Shown: one piece after another, positions 7,495 through 14,715 of the stretch
How positions within the stretch are numbered: position 1 is the stretch's first letter
Layout of the letters: each line of letters opens with the position of its first letter
Origin: a virus
Virus record (IMG/VR): IMGVR_UViG_3300025437_000054
Coordinates: 1-26,316 of that record
DNA: 26,316 nucleotides
Direction: 5' to 3' (one strand)
Translations under genes and position numbers: made by a program
Notes under the pieces: generated by a model
Databases searched by the model: none
Seen by the model: the letters and a program-made list of their open reading frames with translations, nothing else
What the model was told of the DNA's origin: nothing

Positions 7495-7883
7495 TAGTAC
7501 TCCCCACAATCGCAATAACAAGAGCAATGAGAGCAATCGCAATCATCCAATGGCTTCTCACATTCAGCACATTCGTCAACACTGATGGTTATCTGTATCT
7601 CCTCTTGTGGATTCCATGGCACTTCTGTAACGAAGTATCCAAGACGATTCACAAAAGAGAAGCCATTGGTAATGACTGTTGTACCGTCAGCGTCGAGGTA
7701 CGTCCATACGTTGTGGATGTCGTGTTGAGCTACGTACTGTAGTTCATCTCCGAACGTCTCGTACATAATGCCCTGACCATTCTCATCAGAGAATGAGGCG
7801 TTAGGGTCAATGTAGTTGACCTTTGGCTTGTACTTCTGCTTCCACTCTTCTGCTGTTAGTTCTGTGAATGTTACAGTGCTCAT
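7494..7883 (-). CDS. Hypothetical protein with Cys-rich tail
   Basis: The 129-residue protein has an unrecognised, possibly beta-rich body (about 1-100), then a dense cysteine tail in which CAEC, DCDC, HCSCYC and CGEY follow each other in about 25 residues. This could bind one or two zinc ions or a metal cluster. I chose the ATG at 7883, which overlaps the upstream stop (ATGA) and has GGAG before it; an ATG six codons upstream lies in the preceding gene. Its stop overlaps the zinc-ribbon start. Confidence 0.75.
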   Translation of the reverse strand: MSTVTFTELTAEEWKQKYKPKVNYIDPNASFSDENGQGIMYETFGDELQYVAQHDIHNVWTYLDADGTTVITNGFSFVNRLGYFVTEVPWNPQEEIQITISVDECAECEKPLDDCDCSHCSCYCDCGEY

Positions 7884-8185
7884 GCCTTGTCTCCTAACCA
7901 TAGTGTGTTATCGGAATCAGAACGCAGAACACGACCGCCTTCACCAGCGCCGTATTCTTCTAGTTGTTCAGTGATGTGGTCATTGATGTACTCCTGACTT
8001 CCCTCAATGAAGTCACTGATACTTTCGACAATCTCTTTCCATACAATCTCACCAGCTTTCGGGTCTCCGATTAGATGGTGGTCAAGTACGTCACCGACTG
8101 AATAGACGGTGTATGCAATCGGTTCTGTTGGTTCGTAGTTCTTCTGCAGATTCTCAATGAGTTCTGCAACGGTTGTGTGGCTCAT
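7880..8185 (-). CDS. Hypothetical acidic protein (101 aa)
   Basis: An acidic protein starting MSHTTVAELIENLQKNYEP; the opening resembles many small phage proteins that begin with a helix such as TVAELIEnL, but I cannot assign a family with certainty. It contains no membrane segment or cysteine. Both ends overlap neighbours as ATGA, so it is translationally coupled upstream and downstream. Confidence 0.75.
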   Translation of the reverse strand: MSHTTVAELIENLQKNYEPTEPIAYTVYSVGDVLDHHLIGDPKAGEIVWKEIVESISDFIEGSQEYINDHITEQLEEYGAGEGGRVLRSDSDNTLWLGDKA

Positions 8186-8364
8186 GGAAGTAACTCCGTT
8201 TCATGGCGCTGTGGTTGGGTGGGTAGTTTGTCAATCATCTTGGAGCACGAGCCATAGCCGTTGCCAACCCAGCAGACGTCACGTGTCCAATAGCTAATGA
8301 GAAGTGTTGCAATGATGGCTGGGATGATGACGAGCACCACCCAACCTCGAGTTGTTAGCTTCAT
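8182..8364 (-). CDS. Small single-span membrane protein
   Basis: The 60-residue protein has one hydrophobic segment (about 8-25, WVVLVIIPAIIATLLISYW) after a short basic N-terminus, then a polar tail with two Cys residues. Function unknown. It overlaps both neighbours by ATGA. A membrane-associated accessory protein is likely. Confidence 0.7.
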   Translation of the reverse strand: MKLTTRGWVVLVIIPAIIATLLISYWTRDVCWVGNGYGSCSKMIDKLPTQPQRHETELLP

Positions 8365-8978
8365 GCGACCATGTCCTTTGCTTCCAATACCGCTTCGACC
8401 AATCGTTGCAAGGTCTTGATGTCAATCTCCATCGTTGCCGTAACGAGCTCTTGGTTATTGACAGTCCTGCTTCGAGTGTAGGTCTCGACGTACTGTGGTT
8501 GCTTATTGGTAATCGTTGCAATGGTTTGCGTCAATGTATCTTTGACACGAACCTTGAGTGCGTCAGCTTCGTCATACTTGCGTTGACGCTCGGCACGTGC
8601 TTGTGCCTCCTTTGCGTCCTTCGCTTCACGAATGGCGTCCTCTTCTGCCCAGCGCTTTGAGATTAAGTCCCACTCGCCCACAATGTCTTGAGTACGAGAT
8701 AGCCAGTACAGGTCAGAGCCATCGTTGTTCACTCCATGAGCACGCATGAGGTAACCGATAGAACGGTCGCTCGATTCTGCTGGTATGAAGTTTGAGTCCT
8801 GCGGATTCGCTGACTTCCATACGGTGTACTTGTATCGAGCCATGGATACGAGCTCGACCTTGTACACGAATGTGCCACGTTCGACTTTGAATGGGTCTCT
8901 TTGGTCTGCGCTTTTACTACGTCCCCATGGTGCAAGAGCGACGTAGTACTTGCCTGCTTGAAGGTTCTGTGCTTTCAC
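8361..8978 (-). CDS. Hypothetical protein with central charged helix
   Basis: The 205-residue protein has a beta-looking N-terminal part (about 1-105, with many aromatic residues), a strongly charged Ala/Glu/Arg helix (about 108-145) and a mixed C-terminal region. No family is recognised. The start is GTG, chosen because AAAGGAG lies directly before it at correct spacing. It is the first gene of the leftward chain after the hairpin at 9010-9041. Confidence 0.75.
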   Translation of the reverse strand: MKAQNLQAGKYYVALAPWGRSKSADQRDPFKVERGTFVYKVELVSMARYKYTVWKSANPQDSNFIPAESSDRSIGYLMRAHGVNNDGSDLYWLSRTQDIVGEWDLISKRWAEEDAIREAKDAKEAQARAERQRKYDEADALKVRVKDTLTQTIATITNKQPQYVETYTRSRTVNNQELVTATMEIDIKTLQRLVEAVLEAKDMVA

Positions 8979-9009
8979 TTGCTCTCCTTTGATTACTTTG
9001 AAAGTTAGT

Positions 9010-9041
9010 GAGTGAGACGTAGCCCTAACTACGCCTCACTC
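9010..9041 (-). terminator. Strong intergenic hairpin downstream of the VWA gene
   Basis: GAGTGAG plus CGTAG (9010-9016, 9018-9022) pairs with CTACG plus CTCACTC (9029-9033, 9035-9041) with one A/C mismatch and a 6-base loop. There is no good T-tract on either strand, so it may slow or process the leftward transcript instead of ending it. Confidence 0.5.
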
Positions 9042-9061
9042 GGTGTCACCTAGAGAGTGAC

Positions 9062-11005
9062 TTATGCATTCGTGAGTTGGCGAGCAATCGCTGTCTTCAC
9101 GAGGTTGCGAGCGAGACCGACAAGGTCAGACGGATTAGTAATGACCTGCCCAATCTCACAGCCGTAGAGCGCCTCCTTACGCAACGTGCCCTGACGTTGC
9201 GTGATGTACGCCAGTGATGTGAGAACACCAGCTCGCTTCATGCGAGTAATGGCTTCTCGGTGTGCCCGCTCTTCACCGCTCCATACGCCATCAGTGATAG
9301 CAATCAGAAGCTTGGTGGGCTTATCAGACTCTGCGAAGACTCGAGTGGCATAAGCAATTGCGTCAGTTGGTTCGGTGCCTCCACCTGTACCAGCGTCACG
9401 AATCAATGTGCCTGCCTTCTCATGCTTTGAGTACAGCGTCTGTGCATAGCTTGAGAATGTCAACACTGTAGTGCTGGCATTGATACGGTCGAGTGCTCGC
9501 TTGATGGCATACATGGAGCGATATGCCTGCGTTGCAGGTACACCGCCCATCGAGCCACTGGTGTCAAGCATGATGACGCATTCGATATCGGTTGCGTCAG
9601 TGCGTCCCTGATTCCATTGGTCATAAATAGAATCGTGGTCATCACCACGCATTGCACGCTTTGCATTGAGCTTGCCACTGGACAAGTGCCTATCCCAAGC
9701 TGGGTCAACACTGGCACGCAATCGCTCGAGCTCACGTCCGAATGAACGAGCAACACCAGCTGACGTGCTGTCTGCTGGTTGCTCTTTGTATCGGGCAATC
9801 TCGGGCTCTTGTGCACCGTTGCTTGATAGTGATGGCAAGCCACTGACCTGACGAAGTACATTGTCAATCTCTTTAATGACCTCCTCGTTATTGAGAAGTT
9901 CATCAATGATGTTGTTTAGCAATGTCTCGGTCTTGTCAGCTTCTGCATTGCCAGCAGACTGACCATTGGATGATTCGCCATCATCTGATTCCTCTTCATC
10001 ATCGACGTCATCTGAATCATCAACGTCATCGATATCTGAATCATCATCTGATTCTTCTGATGACTCTTCGTCATCTGAATTATCTGAATCATCTGAATCA
10101 CTGAAGTCAAGCGTGATATCAATATCAATATCAATGTCATCTTCATCATTGATATCTTCGTCATTACCAGCGTCAGGAGCATTGTCACGTGCTCGCTCCT
10201 GTTGCTTCTGATTCAGTGGACGTGATGTGCTTGAGTCAACGCCTTCGTGTGGTCGCTCACCATGACCGAATGGGTCTTTGATAGTAATGCGAACACGCTT
10301 GCCCTGACCCTCGCCCTGACCTTGCTCTTGGTCTTGGTCTTGACCTTGTGAATCGTTGCCACCTAACAGCTTGTGGAAGCGAGCAATGAGGTCTTCTGCG
10401 ACTTCGTAATCACGTGGAAAGACAAGGTCACGATAGGAATCAACGACGTCGCATAGTTCGGCAATGTCATCTTGATTCTTGTATGCCTTGCGAGACTCGG
10501 CACGCAATTCAGCTGGCAGATATCTGCGACCACGTAGCAAGAGATACGACGTGTCGAATGACTTTGAGTTCTCAATCAAGTGCAATGAGACTGTTGCTGT
10601 TAGCCACTTTGCAATCGATGGATACTTACCAGTGAGCAATCGTTCTAGTCTGCAATCTTCAAGTGCATTGAATGCTGACCAGTATCCGTTGTCCACGACG
10701 TAATCAACGAGACGTGAACCATGACGTGGTGTGAAGAGCACGTGCCCAATCTCATGGAAGTCGAGACCGTAGATAGCGAGAAGGTCTCGCTCGGTCTTCA
10801 GCTCGCCAATCAATCGAGAGTTGAATACGACTTCATTCGCATTGGAATATGCAGGCGCATTCAACTCTGAGTTCTCAACTCGCACTTTGATAGGACGAAG
10901 TGCGAGTACACCGTTGACACGTCCGAAGACCTGACAGAAGCGCTCTAGGCGTTGGCGATGGCGCTCCTGTAGGTCTTGCTGGAAGGTATCGATGAATGAG
11001 GTCAT
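9062..11005 (-). CDS. VWA-domain protein, CobT-like, with HExxH motif
   Basis: The 647-residue protein probably works with the AAA+ ATPase encoded directly upstream, as CobT does with CobS in aerobic cobaltochelatase or VWA proteins do with MoxR ATPases. The N-terminal domain holds HEIGH (84-88) and a downstream Glu (E116 in NALEDCRLER), resembling a zinc metallopeptidase-like fold. A very acidic Asp/Ser/Glu linker spans about 279-345. The C-terminal von Willebrand A domain has the metal-binding DTSGS (481-485), T544 in GGTEPTDA and D572 in TDG. Length and acidic centre resemble CobT; HExxH points to the putative metallopeptidase/VWA family. The ATG overlaps the ATPase stop (ATGA). Confidence 0.85.
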   Translation of the reverse strand: MTSFIDTFQQDLQERHRQRLERFCQVFGRVNGVLALRPIKVRVENSELNAPAYSNANEVVFNSRLIGELKTERDLLAIYGLDFHEIGHVLFTPRHGSRLVDYVVDNGYWSAFNALEDCRLERLLTGKYPSIAKWLTATVSLHLIENSKSFDTSYLLLRGRRYLPAELRAESRKAYKNQDDIAELCDVVDSYRDLVFPRDYEVAEDLIARFHKLLGGNDSQGQDQDQEQGQGEGQGKRVRITIKDPFGHGERPHEGVDSSTSRPLNQKQQERARDNAPDAGNDEDINDEDDIDIDIDITLDFSDSDDSDNSDDEESSEESDDDSDIDDVDDSDDVDDEEESDDGESSNGQSAGNAEADKTETLLNNIIDELLNNEEVIKEIDNVLRQVSGLPSLSSNGAQEPEIARYKEQPADSTSAGVARSFGRELERLRASVDPAWDRHLSSGKLNAKRAMRGDDHDSIYDQWNQGRTDATDIECVIMLDTSGSMGGVPATQAYRSMYAIKRALDRINASTTVLTFSSYAQTLYSKHEKAGTLIRDAGTGGGTEPTDAIAYATRVFAESDKPTKLLIAITDGVWSGEERAHREAITRMKRAGVLTSLAYITQRQGTLRKEALYGCEIGQVITNPSDLVGLARNLVKTAIARQLTNA

Positions 11006-12387
11006 ACGGTCTCCGTAACGTCGACGTCAATGGATTCGAATTGCAGACCAAGGTCTGACTTCAAGTTGGTCTCGAGTGACTCGAGAAGTATCTTCACTGC
11101 ACCACGTTCTTCGGGTTCGAAGTTATTGATGAAGTTGTAGACAGCGAAGTCGTAGCTCAATCCCTTTGCAACCTTCTCGAATGTCTTGAGCAATCGAGTT
11201 GATATCGGGGTCTCGAATACGATTCCGTTATCGCTTGTAGGCACTGCTGAGTCCATGCCACGAGATGTCTTTCGCATATCACGAGCAAGGTCAATCAGTG
11301 TTGACGATGTAAGAATTCGCTTCTCAATTGCACTGTCGTACTCGTATGCAATCTTCAATTCGAATCGGTCTTTGAGTGCCTCGTTGAGCAACGAAGTTCC
11401 TCGGTAACTTGGATTCATGTCAGCGACAATCAGCAAGTCAGGATGTGCATGAATGACTTCGTTGCCGTTGTCCATCAATGTGATGGAGCGACGATAGTCG
11501 AGCAACGAGAAGAGCACCGTCATGATACGAGCTGGTGCGAATGACAACTCGTTGAGCAACAGCACACCGCCATTGCGTACCACTTCAGTGAGACCACCGT
11601 CGACCCACTTGAATGTGCCGTCAGGTTGTGGACGGTCACTGCCGAATATCTGCGATGGCTCGAGTGCGATATTGCCAGCAAGTGAGTAGAACGAGAGACC
11701 ACGCTCTTTGGCGAAGTTCATGACCGACGATGTCTTACCAGTACCAGCCTCACCGAAGAGAAGCACGTTGAGGTTGTTCTGCAATGCGAAGTCGAACCAC
11801 TGGTGTTCTTTGACACCAGCAATCGTTCGCTCGATGTAATTGCTGACGTGCTCTGCTGTTGGTACGAATGAGATTCGCTTCTCACCGTTATTGACAGTGA
11901 CCACTGGCGCAACGTTGCTTGTAACAGGCGCTGGTGGCTGATAAGCGACCTCGATGACCGAGTTCAGTGTTTGTGTTGCCATGGATTTTTTCCCTCTGTT
12001 ATCGATGTAGTAGGTCTTGAGTGCGGATGGGTCAACTTGTGCAATGTCCTCGATGTATCGAACGAGTGCGTCGATATCTTCGGTGACAACTGTTTGCTCT
12101 TGCAATGAATGCTGACGAATCAACTTCTGAAAGAGAACACGTGGCAATGGACTGTTCTCGATTTCGTCGATGTCATTGATGGTCAATGGTGTTGAGATAA
12201 CTTTGCCAATCAACTGTTCGTTGCTGGCGTTGATATCGAATGCACCAGTGACCCACGCATTCTGTTTGCCTTGTTTGCCATTGGTGAATCGCCACCACTT
12301 ATGGACAACGCCATTGCAATTCGCAATGACGGTTTGACGTACAACGGTGTCCCCATGAGTTTGCGAGACGATTAATGCTCCGTACAT
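11002..12387 (-). CDS. MoxR/CobS-like AAA+ ATPase
   Basis: The 461-residue protein has an unrecognised N-terminal region (about 1-170) and a AAA_5-type ATPase core: Walker A GEAGTGKT (212-219), Walker B VLLLNEL (275-281), a sensor asparagine near N325 in ADMNPSYRG, and NEALKDRF (335-342). Walker B has Asn in place of the usual first Asp, while the catalytic Glu is kept. MoxR/CobS proteins form rings that use ATP to remodel a partner bound by a VWA protein; the partner gene follows with an ATGA overlap. An AGGAGGG ribosome site precedes the ATG. Whether it serves cobalt chelation or a viral assembly step cannot be decided from sequence. Confidence 0.88.
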   Translation of the reverse strand: MYGALIVSQTHGDTVVRQTVIANCNGVVHKWWRFTNGKQGKQNAWVTGAFDINASNEQLIGKVISTPLTINDIDEIENSPLPRVLFQKLIRQHSLQEQTVVTEDIDALVRYIEDIAQVDPSALKTYYIDNRGKKSMATQTLNSVIEVAYQPPAPVTSNVAPVVTVNNGEKRISFVPTAEHVSNYIERTIAGVKEHQWFDFALQNNLNVLLFGEAGTGKTSSVMNFAKERGLSFYSLAGNIALEPSQIFGSDRPQPDGTFKWVDGGLTEVVRNGGVLLLNELSFAPARIMTVLFSLLDYRRSITLMDNGNEVIHAHPDLLIVADMNPSYRGTSLLNEALKDRFELKIAYEYDSAIEKRILTSSTLIDLARDMRKTSRGMDSAVPTSDNGIVFETPISTRLLKTFEKVAKGLSYDFAVYNFINNFEPEERGAVKILLESLETNLKSDLGLQFESIDVDVTETV

Positions 12388-12409
12388 GTGTTTTCCCTCC
12401 TAGATTCTT

Positions 12410-13102
12410 TCAGGCGTATCGTTTGATACAGACTGTGCCAAGACCAGCCATGATGGATATCGGGTCAGTCAGAGTGCGACCGCAATGAACGCACTGACCT
12501 GTTTGCACACCGAATTTTTTAGCTTCTGACAATGTCAGGCGCTCCGATGGTTGCAATGAATAGATGGCACCTCGTGCGAAGTTCCAGCTTCTCGTATCAG
12601 GGTCGAATTCGTAAGCAATCAACTTGCCACTCTGACCTGACTTGCGGACTGAGTAGTACGTCTCACCATGACGATACGCACCGACCTCAGTGACCGATAC
12701 AGCAACGCCAACGAATGGAAGTATCTTGAGTGTTGTAATCAATGAACGTGCATTGTCACGTGACAACTGTGCAATGTCAGTAACACCATGACGTTTCAAT
12801 GATGACTCGACGTACAGCTGAGCCGTTTGTCGAGTCGTGATAAGAGCGTTGATGTACTCAACCTGCTTTGATGTCGCAAGGTCGGGCACGAGCTTTGGAC
12901 ACTTGAGCAATTCGTCAATGATTCTCGACGCATGCTTTTTATTTACTGTCGTTGCGTCAGTGATAGGCAATGAGTGCTTGCGAGTGTTGAGCAATGACTG
13001 AATGAATGACGCCTGCTTTGGCGAGCACACTTGTACGGTGTACTCGCCATATTGATTCGACGCTGGTGAGCCAGCGACCTTGCCAGTGAGAGCTGTTGAC
13101 AT
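12410..13102 (-). CDS. DUF6011-like zinc-binding protein
   Basis: The 230-residue protein ends in CVHCGRTLTDPISIMAGLG...C (C204, C207, C225), the pattern of the DUF6011 zinc-binding module found in many actinophage proteins. Two helical repeats with the pattern SKQ-x-x-x-I-x-x-L-x-x-TR occur at about 27-42 and 77-92. The middle (130-180) looks like a beta-rich domain. An AAGGAGG site precedes the ATG. It lies in front of the ATPase/VWA pair with a 22-base gap. Role unknown; nucleic-acid binding is plausible. Confidence 0.82.
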   Translation of the reverse strand: MSTALTGKVAGSPASNQYGEYTVQVCSPKQASFIQSLLNTRKHSLPITDATTVNKKHASRIIDELLKCPKLVPDLATSKQVEYINALITTRQTAQLYVESSLKRHGVTDIAQLSRDNARSLITTLKILPFVGVAVSVTEVGAYRHGETYYSVRKSGQSGKLIAYEFDPDTRSWNFARGAIYSLQPSERLTLSEAKKFGVQTGQCVHCGRTLTDPISIMAGLGTVCIKRYA

Positions 13103-13103
13103 G

Positions 13104-13307
13104 TTATGCCTCCTTGTTACTGTCAGCGATTAATTTATTGATGGTCACTGCAAGTTCACGTGCAGTCACTTGCGCTTCATCAATGAGTTCGACACGTTGA
13201 CCGTAATCAACGGTGTGGGGGATTCTGCCGTTACCAGCGCAGAGCAATGAGAGCCACACAATTTCAAGCTCCCTGTTCGTGAGTGTTATGCCATTGAGTT
13301 GTGTCAT
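13104..13307 (-). CDS. Small hypothetical protein (67 aa)
   Basis: A small helical protein starting MTQLNGITLTNRELEIVW. The ATG overlaps the preceding stop (ATGA), and its own TAA is one base away from the next start. No domain is recognised. The coupling on both sides is the main support that it is translated. Confidence 0.7.
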   Translation of the reverse strand: MTQLNGITLTNRELEIVWLSLLCAGNGRIPHTVDYGQRVELIDEAQVTARELAVTINKLIADSNKEA

Positions 13308-13495
13308 GACTGCACCGCCTTATTGATATTGAGTGACTGTAAGAATTCGAGTGCATAGCCATCGCTACGAGTTGAGTAGAAGCGAGTGCCATCAGCAAGA
13401 TGTAGGTCAATGAAGTTGGGTTTGATAACGCCACGTGCTACGACGTTGTTATCAGTATCGACGAAGGTTGATAGTCGCATTGAATTATTTTCCAT
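13304..13495 (-). CDS. Small hypothetical protein (63 aa), first gene of leftward operon
   Basis: A short, mostly beta-looking protein (for example VVARGVIKPNFIDLHLADG). It is the promoter-proximal gene of the leftward block. The first ATG (13495) has only a weak AGAGA upstream; a second ATG five codons later has GGA about 10 bases upstream and may be the real start. A 9-base inverted repeat lies 32 bases upstream and could be an operator. Confidence 0.65.
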   Translation of the reverse strand: MENNSMRLSTFVDTDNNVVARGVIKPNFIDLHLADGTRFYSTRSDGYALEFLQSLNINKAVQS

Positions 13496-13526
13496 TCTCT
13501 AGGTGTTTGTCATGTTTGGTATTACA

Positions 13527-13553
13527 GAATACGTAGTTAGGGATTACGTATTC
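13527..13553. promoter_or_regulatory. Perfect 9-base inverted repeat, candidate operator
   Basis: GAATACGTA (13527-13535) and its exact complement TACGTATTC (13545-13553) flank a 9-base spacer. The centre-to-centre distance of 18 bases is suited to a dimeric HTH repressor. It lies just upstream of the first leftward gene and could control that operon; no protein has been linked to it. Confidence 0.5.
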
Positions 13554-13932
13554 ATGACCGTTGCCAATCAATGACAGTTCGCAGACTGTTTGTCGATTAG
13601 CAACGACCAAAAACACATAATGCATAAACACCACTCATTCATCGTCACTGTTCTATCGAGCGGAATGGTTACCGTCTGCACTGAGTGCACCAGCAGTCCG
13701 TTGATTCGTGTCCATGATGTTTGTTAGTACGCACCGTCTCACTCGCAAGGTCAGTAACGAGTCCACAATGAATTTCGTCATCGTTAGAATTTAATCAACG
13801 TGAATGTCATGTCATCACTGACACTGCAATTGCAGAACGTTCGCTATCAACCTTTGGTGATAAACAGTCGTTCACGTTTTACGGATTAGTAATTCAATAT
13901 GTAATTTCGTATCCGAAAGTTTTCTGTCAGTC

Positions 13933-13957
13933 GATTCATAATGATTCGAATCGATTC
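13933..13957. repeat. Three GATTC boxes at 10-base spacing
   Basis: GATTC occurs at 13933, 13943 and 13953, exactly one helical turn apart. The last two form a 10-base palindrome, GAATCGATTC (13948-13957). Helically phased boxes are typical of regulator or initiator binding sites. Chance is possible for such a short word. Confidence 0.4.
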
Positions 13958-14212
13958 ACCAGTGGTACTAGCGATACGTTGTACTGGGTCACTTCTACTA
14001 CTGAGTTTGGAATCGGTGCCCCTTGGGGATTCTGACCGAGACCGAACGGTTGGTGCGTGCGTACGAGCCAATAGTAACACTGAGGCTGACAATTGCAAAA
14101 CTACGCAATGGACGTGTCGGGGGGCTGAAATTGAGCGTGGGATAGCCCCCGATAGGGCGCCAGCTGGGGGTCAGATAGTTGAAAGTTCAACTAAATCCTA
14201 GATGGGGGTTCA

Positions 14213-14229
14213 AGGGGGCAACGCCCCCT
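14213..14229. terminator. GC-rich 7-bp hairpin
   Basis: AGGGGGC (14213-14219) pairs perfectly with GCCCCCT (14223-14229) around the loop AAC. No T-tract follows on either strand. It may be a structural element of the control region instead of a terminator. Confidence 0.35.
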
Positions 14230-14295
14230 CAATGTAAGAGTGTGGAATTAGTCAATGATGTAGAGAGAGAAGAGATAGATAGAGATAACTCTTAG

Positions 14296-14381
14296 TGCAT
14301 GACTACTGGTGCATGTCATGCATGTACTGAATGCATGTCATATCACCAATGACAATCACAGCAATGTGACATGCATGCATG
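14296..14381. repeat. Cluster of six TGCATG repeats with 10-bp inverted repeat
   Basis: TGCATG occurs at 14296, 14310, 14319, 14332, 14372 and 14376. ATGCATGTCA (14331-14340) and TGACATGCAT (14367-14376) form a perfect inverted repeat, and TGCATGTCA also occurs directly at 14310-14318. This density in 86 bases suggests an iteron-like binding array for a replication, partition or regulatory protein. Confidence 0.5.
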
Positions 14382-14436
14382 TAGTAATGATGTGGTAACA
14401 GTGGGGCAGGGTGGCTGTCATGCTGGTGGTGGTCGC

Positions 14437-14485
14437 ACTGTCTCGTGACTCACGAGCACAGTAGCCGAAGCCAGCCACGTGGCTG
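14437..14485. repeat. Adjacent strong palindromes
   Basis: ACTGT-CTCGTG (14437-14447) pairs with CACGAG-c-ACAGT (14451-14462) around a 3-base loop with one bulged base. Eleven bases after the preceding hairpin, CAGCCACGTGGCTG (14472-14485) is a perfect 14-base palindrome. A direct repeat of TGTCACC follows (14485 onward). The elements could be cruciform-forming origin structure or protein sites. Confidence 0.45.
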
Positions 14486-14534
14486 TGTCACCGATGATGT
14501 CACCAAGCTATAAAAATCCACCTGAATCACGCAT

Positions 14535-14548
14535 GAAGTGAACACTTC
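14535..14548. repeat. Short palindrome GAAGTG-aa-CACTTC
   Basis: A 6-bp inverted repeat with a 2-base centre. It is flanked by CACCTGAATC and CACCTGATTC, imperfect direct repeats on either side, which adds to the repeat density of this region. Confidence 0.3.
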
Positions 14549-14681
14549 GCACCTGATTCGTAGTCAGGTAGCAAGCATGAAAGCATTGTAAATCAATGAC
14601 ATTGACAATCCACCCCCTCACCCTTAATCGAAGTTGGCAAGCGGTCGTGCCAGGTTGGAGACATGGGTACGAGGTTTACGC

Positions 14682-14694
14682 TTAGGCAGTAGCC
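14682..14694 (+). repeat. 13-base box, copy 1
   Basis: TTAGGCAGTAGCC lies 22 bases before the ATG of the ParB-like gene. The identical 13-mer recurs at 15869-15881, also just before a gene start. It may be a shared promoter or regulator site of the rightward block. Confidence 0.4.
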
Positions 14695-14715
14695 AAAAGG
14701 TGGCAAAATACGTGT

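Larger units (their letters stand above)
13496..14715. other. Gene-free control region between divergent blocks
   Basis: About 1.2 kb separates the leftward and rightward transcription units and holds no convincing gene: the frames here lack ribosome sites and recognisable protein features. It contains the inverted repeats, phased GATTC triplet, G/C hairpin, purine-rich tract (about 14258-14290), TGCATG cluster and palindromes listed separately. Such a concentration of repeats between divergent blocks suits a replication origin or main promoter/operator region. No clear AT-rich unwinding element or DnaA-box array was identified. Confidence 0.55.

Noticed and set aside
9916-10211. Long frames on both strands over the acidic linker of the VWA gene
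   Set aside because: They are alternative readings of the repetitive Asp/Ser-rich codons of the VWA protein and give only Ser- or Met/Ile-rich low-complexity products.
13941-14201. 86-codon rightward frame in the control region
   Set aside because: No ribosome site, no recognisable protein features, and it runs through palindromes and G-rich DNA; the opposite-strand frame at 13886-14098 is equally unsupported.
14258-14400. CRISPR array in the repeat-rich region
   Set aside because: The repeats are 5-10 bases long and irregularly spaced; there are no 25-40 base repeats with equal spacers and no cas genes.
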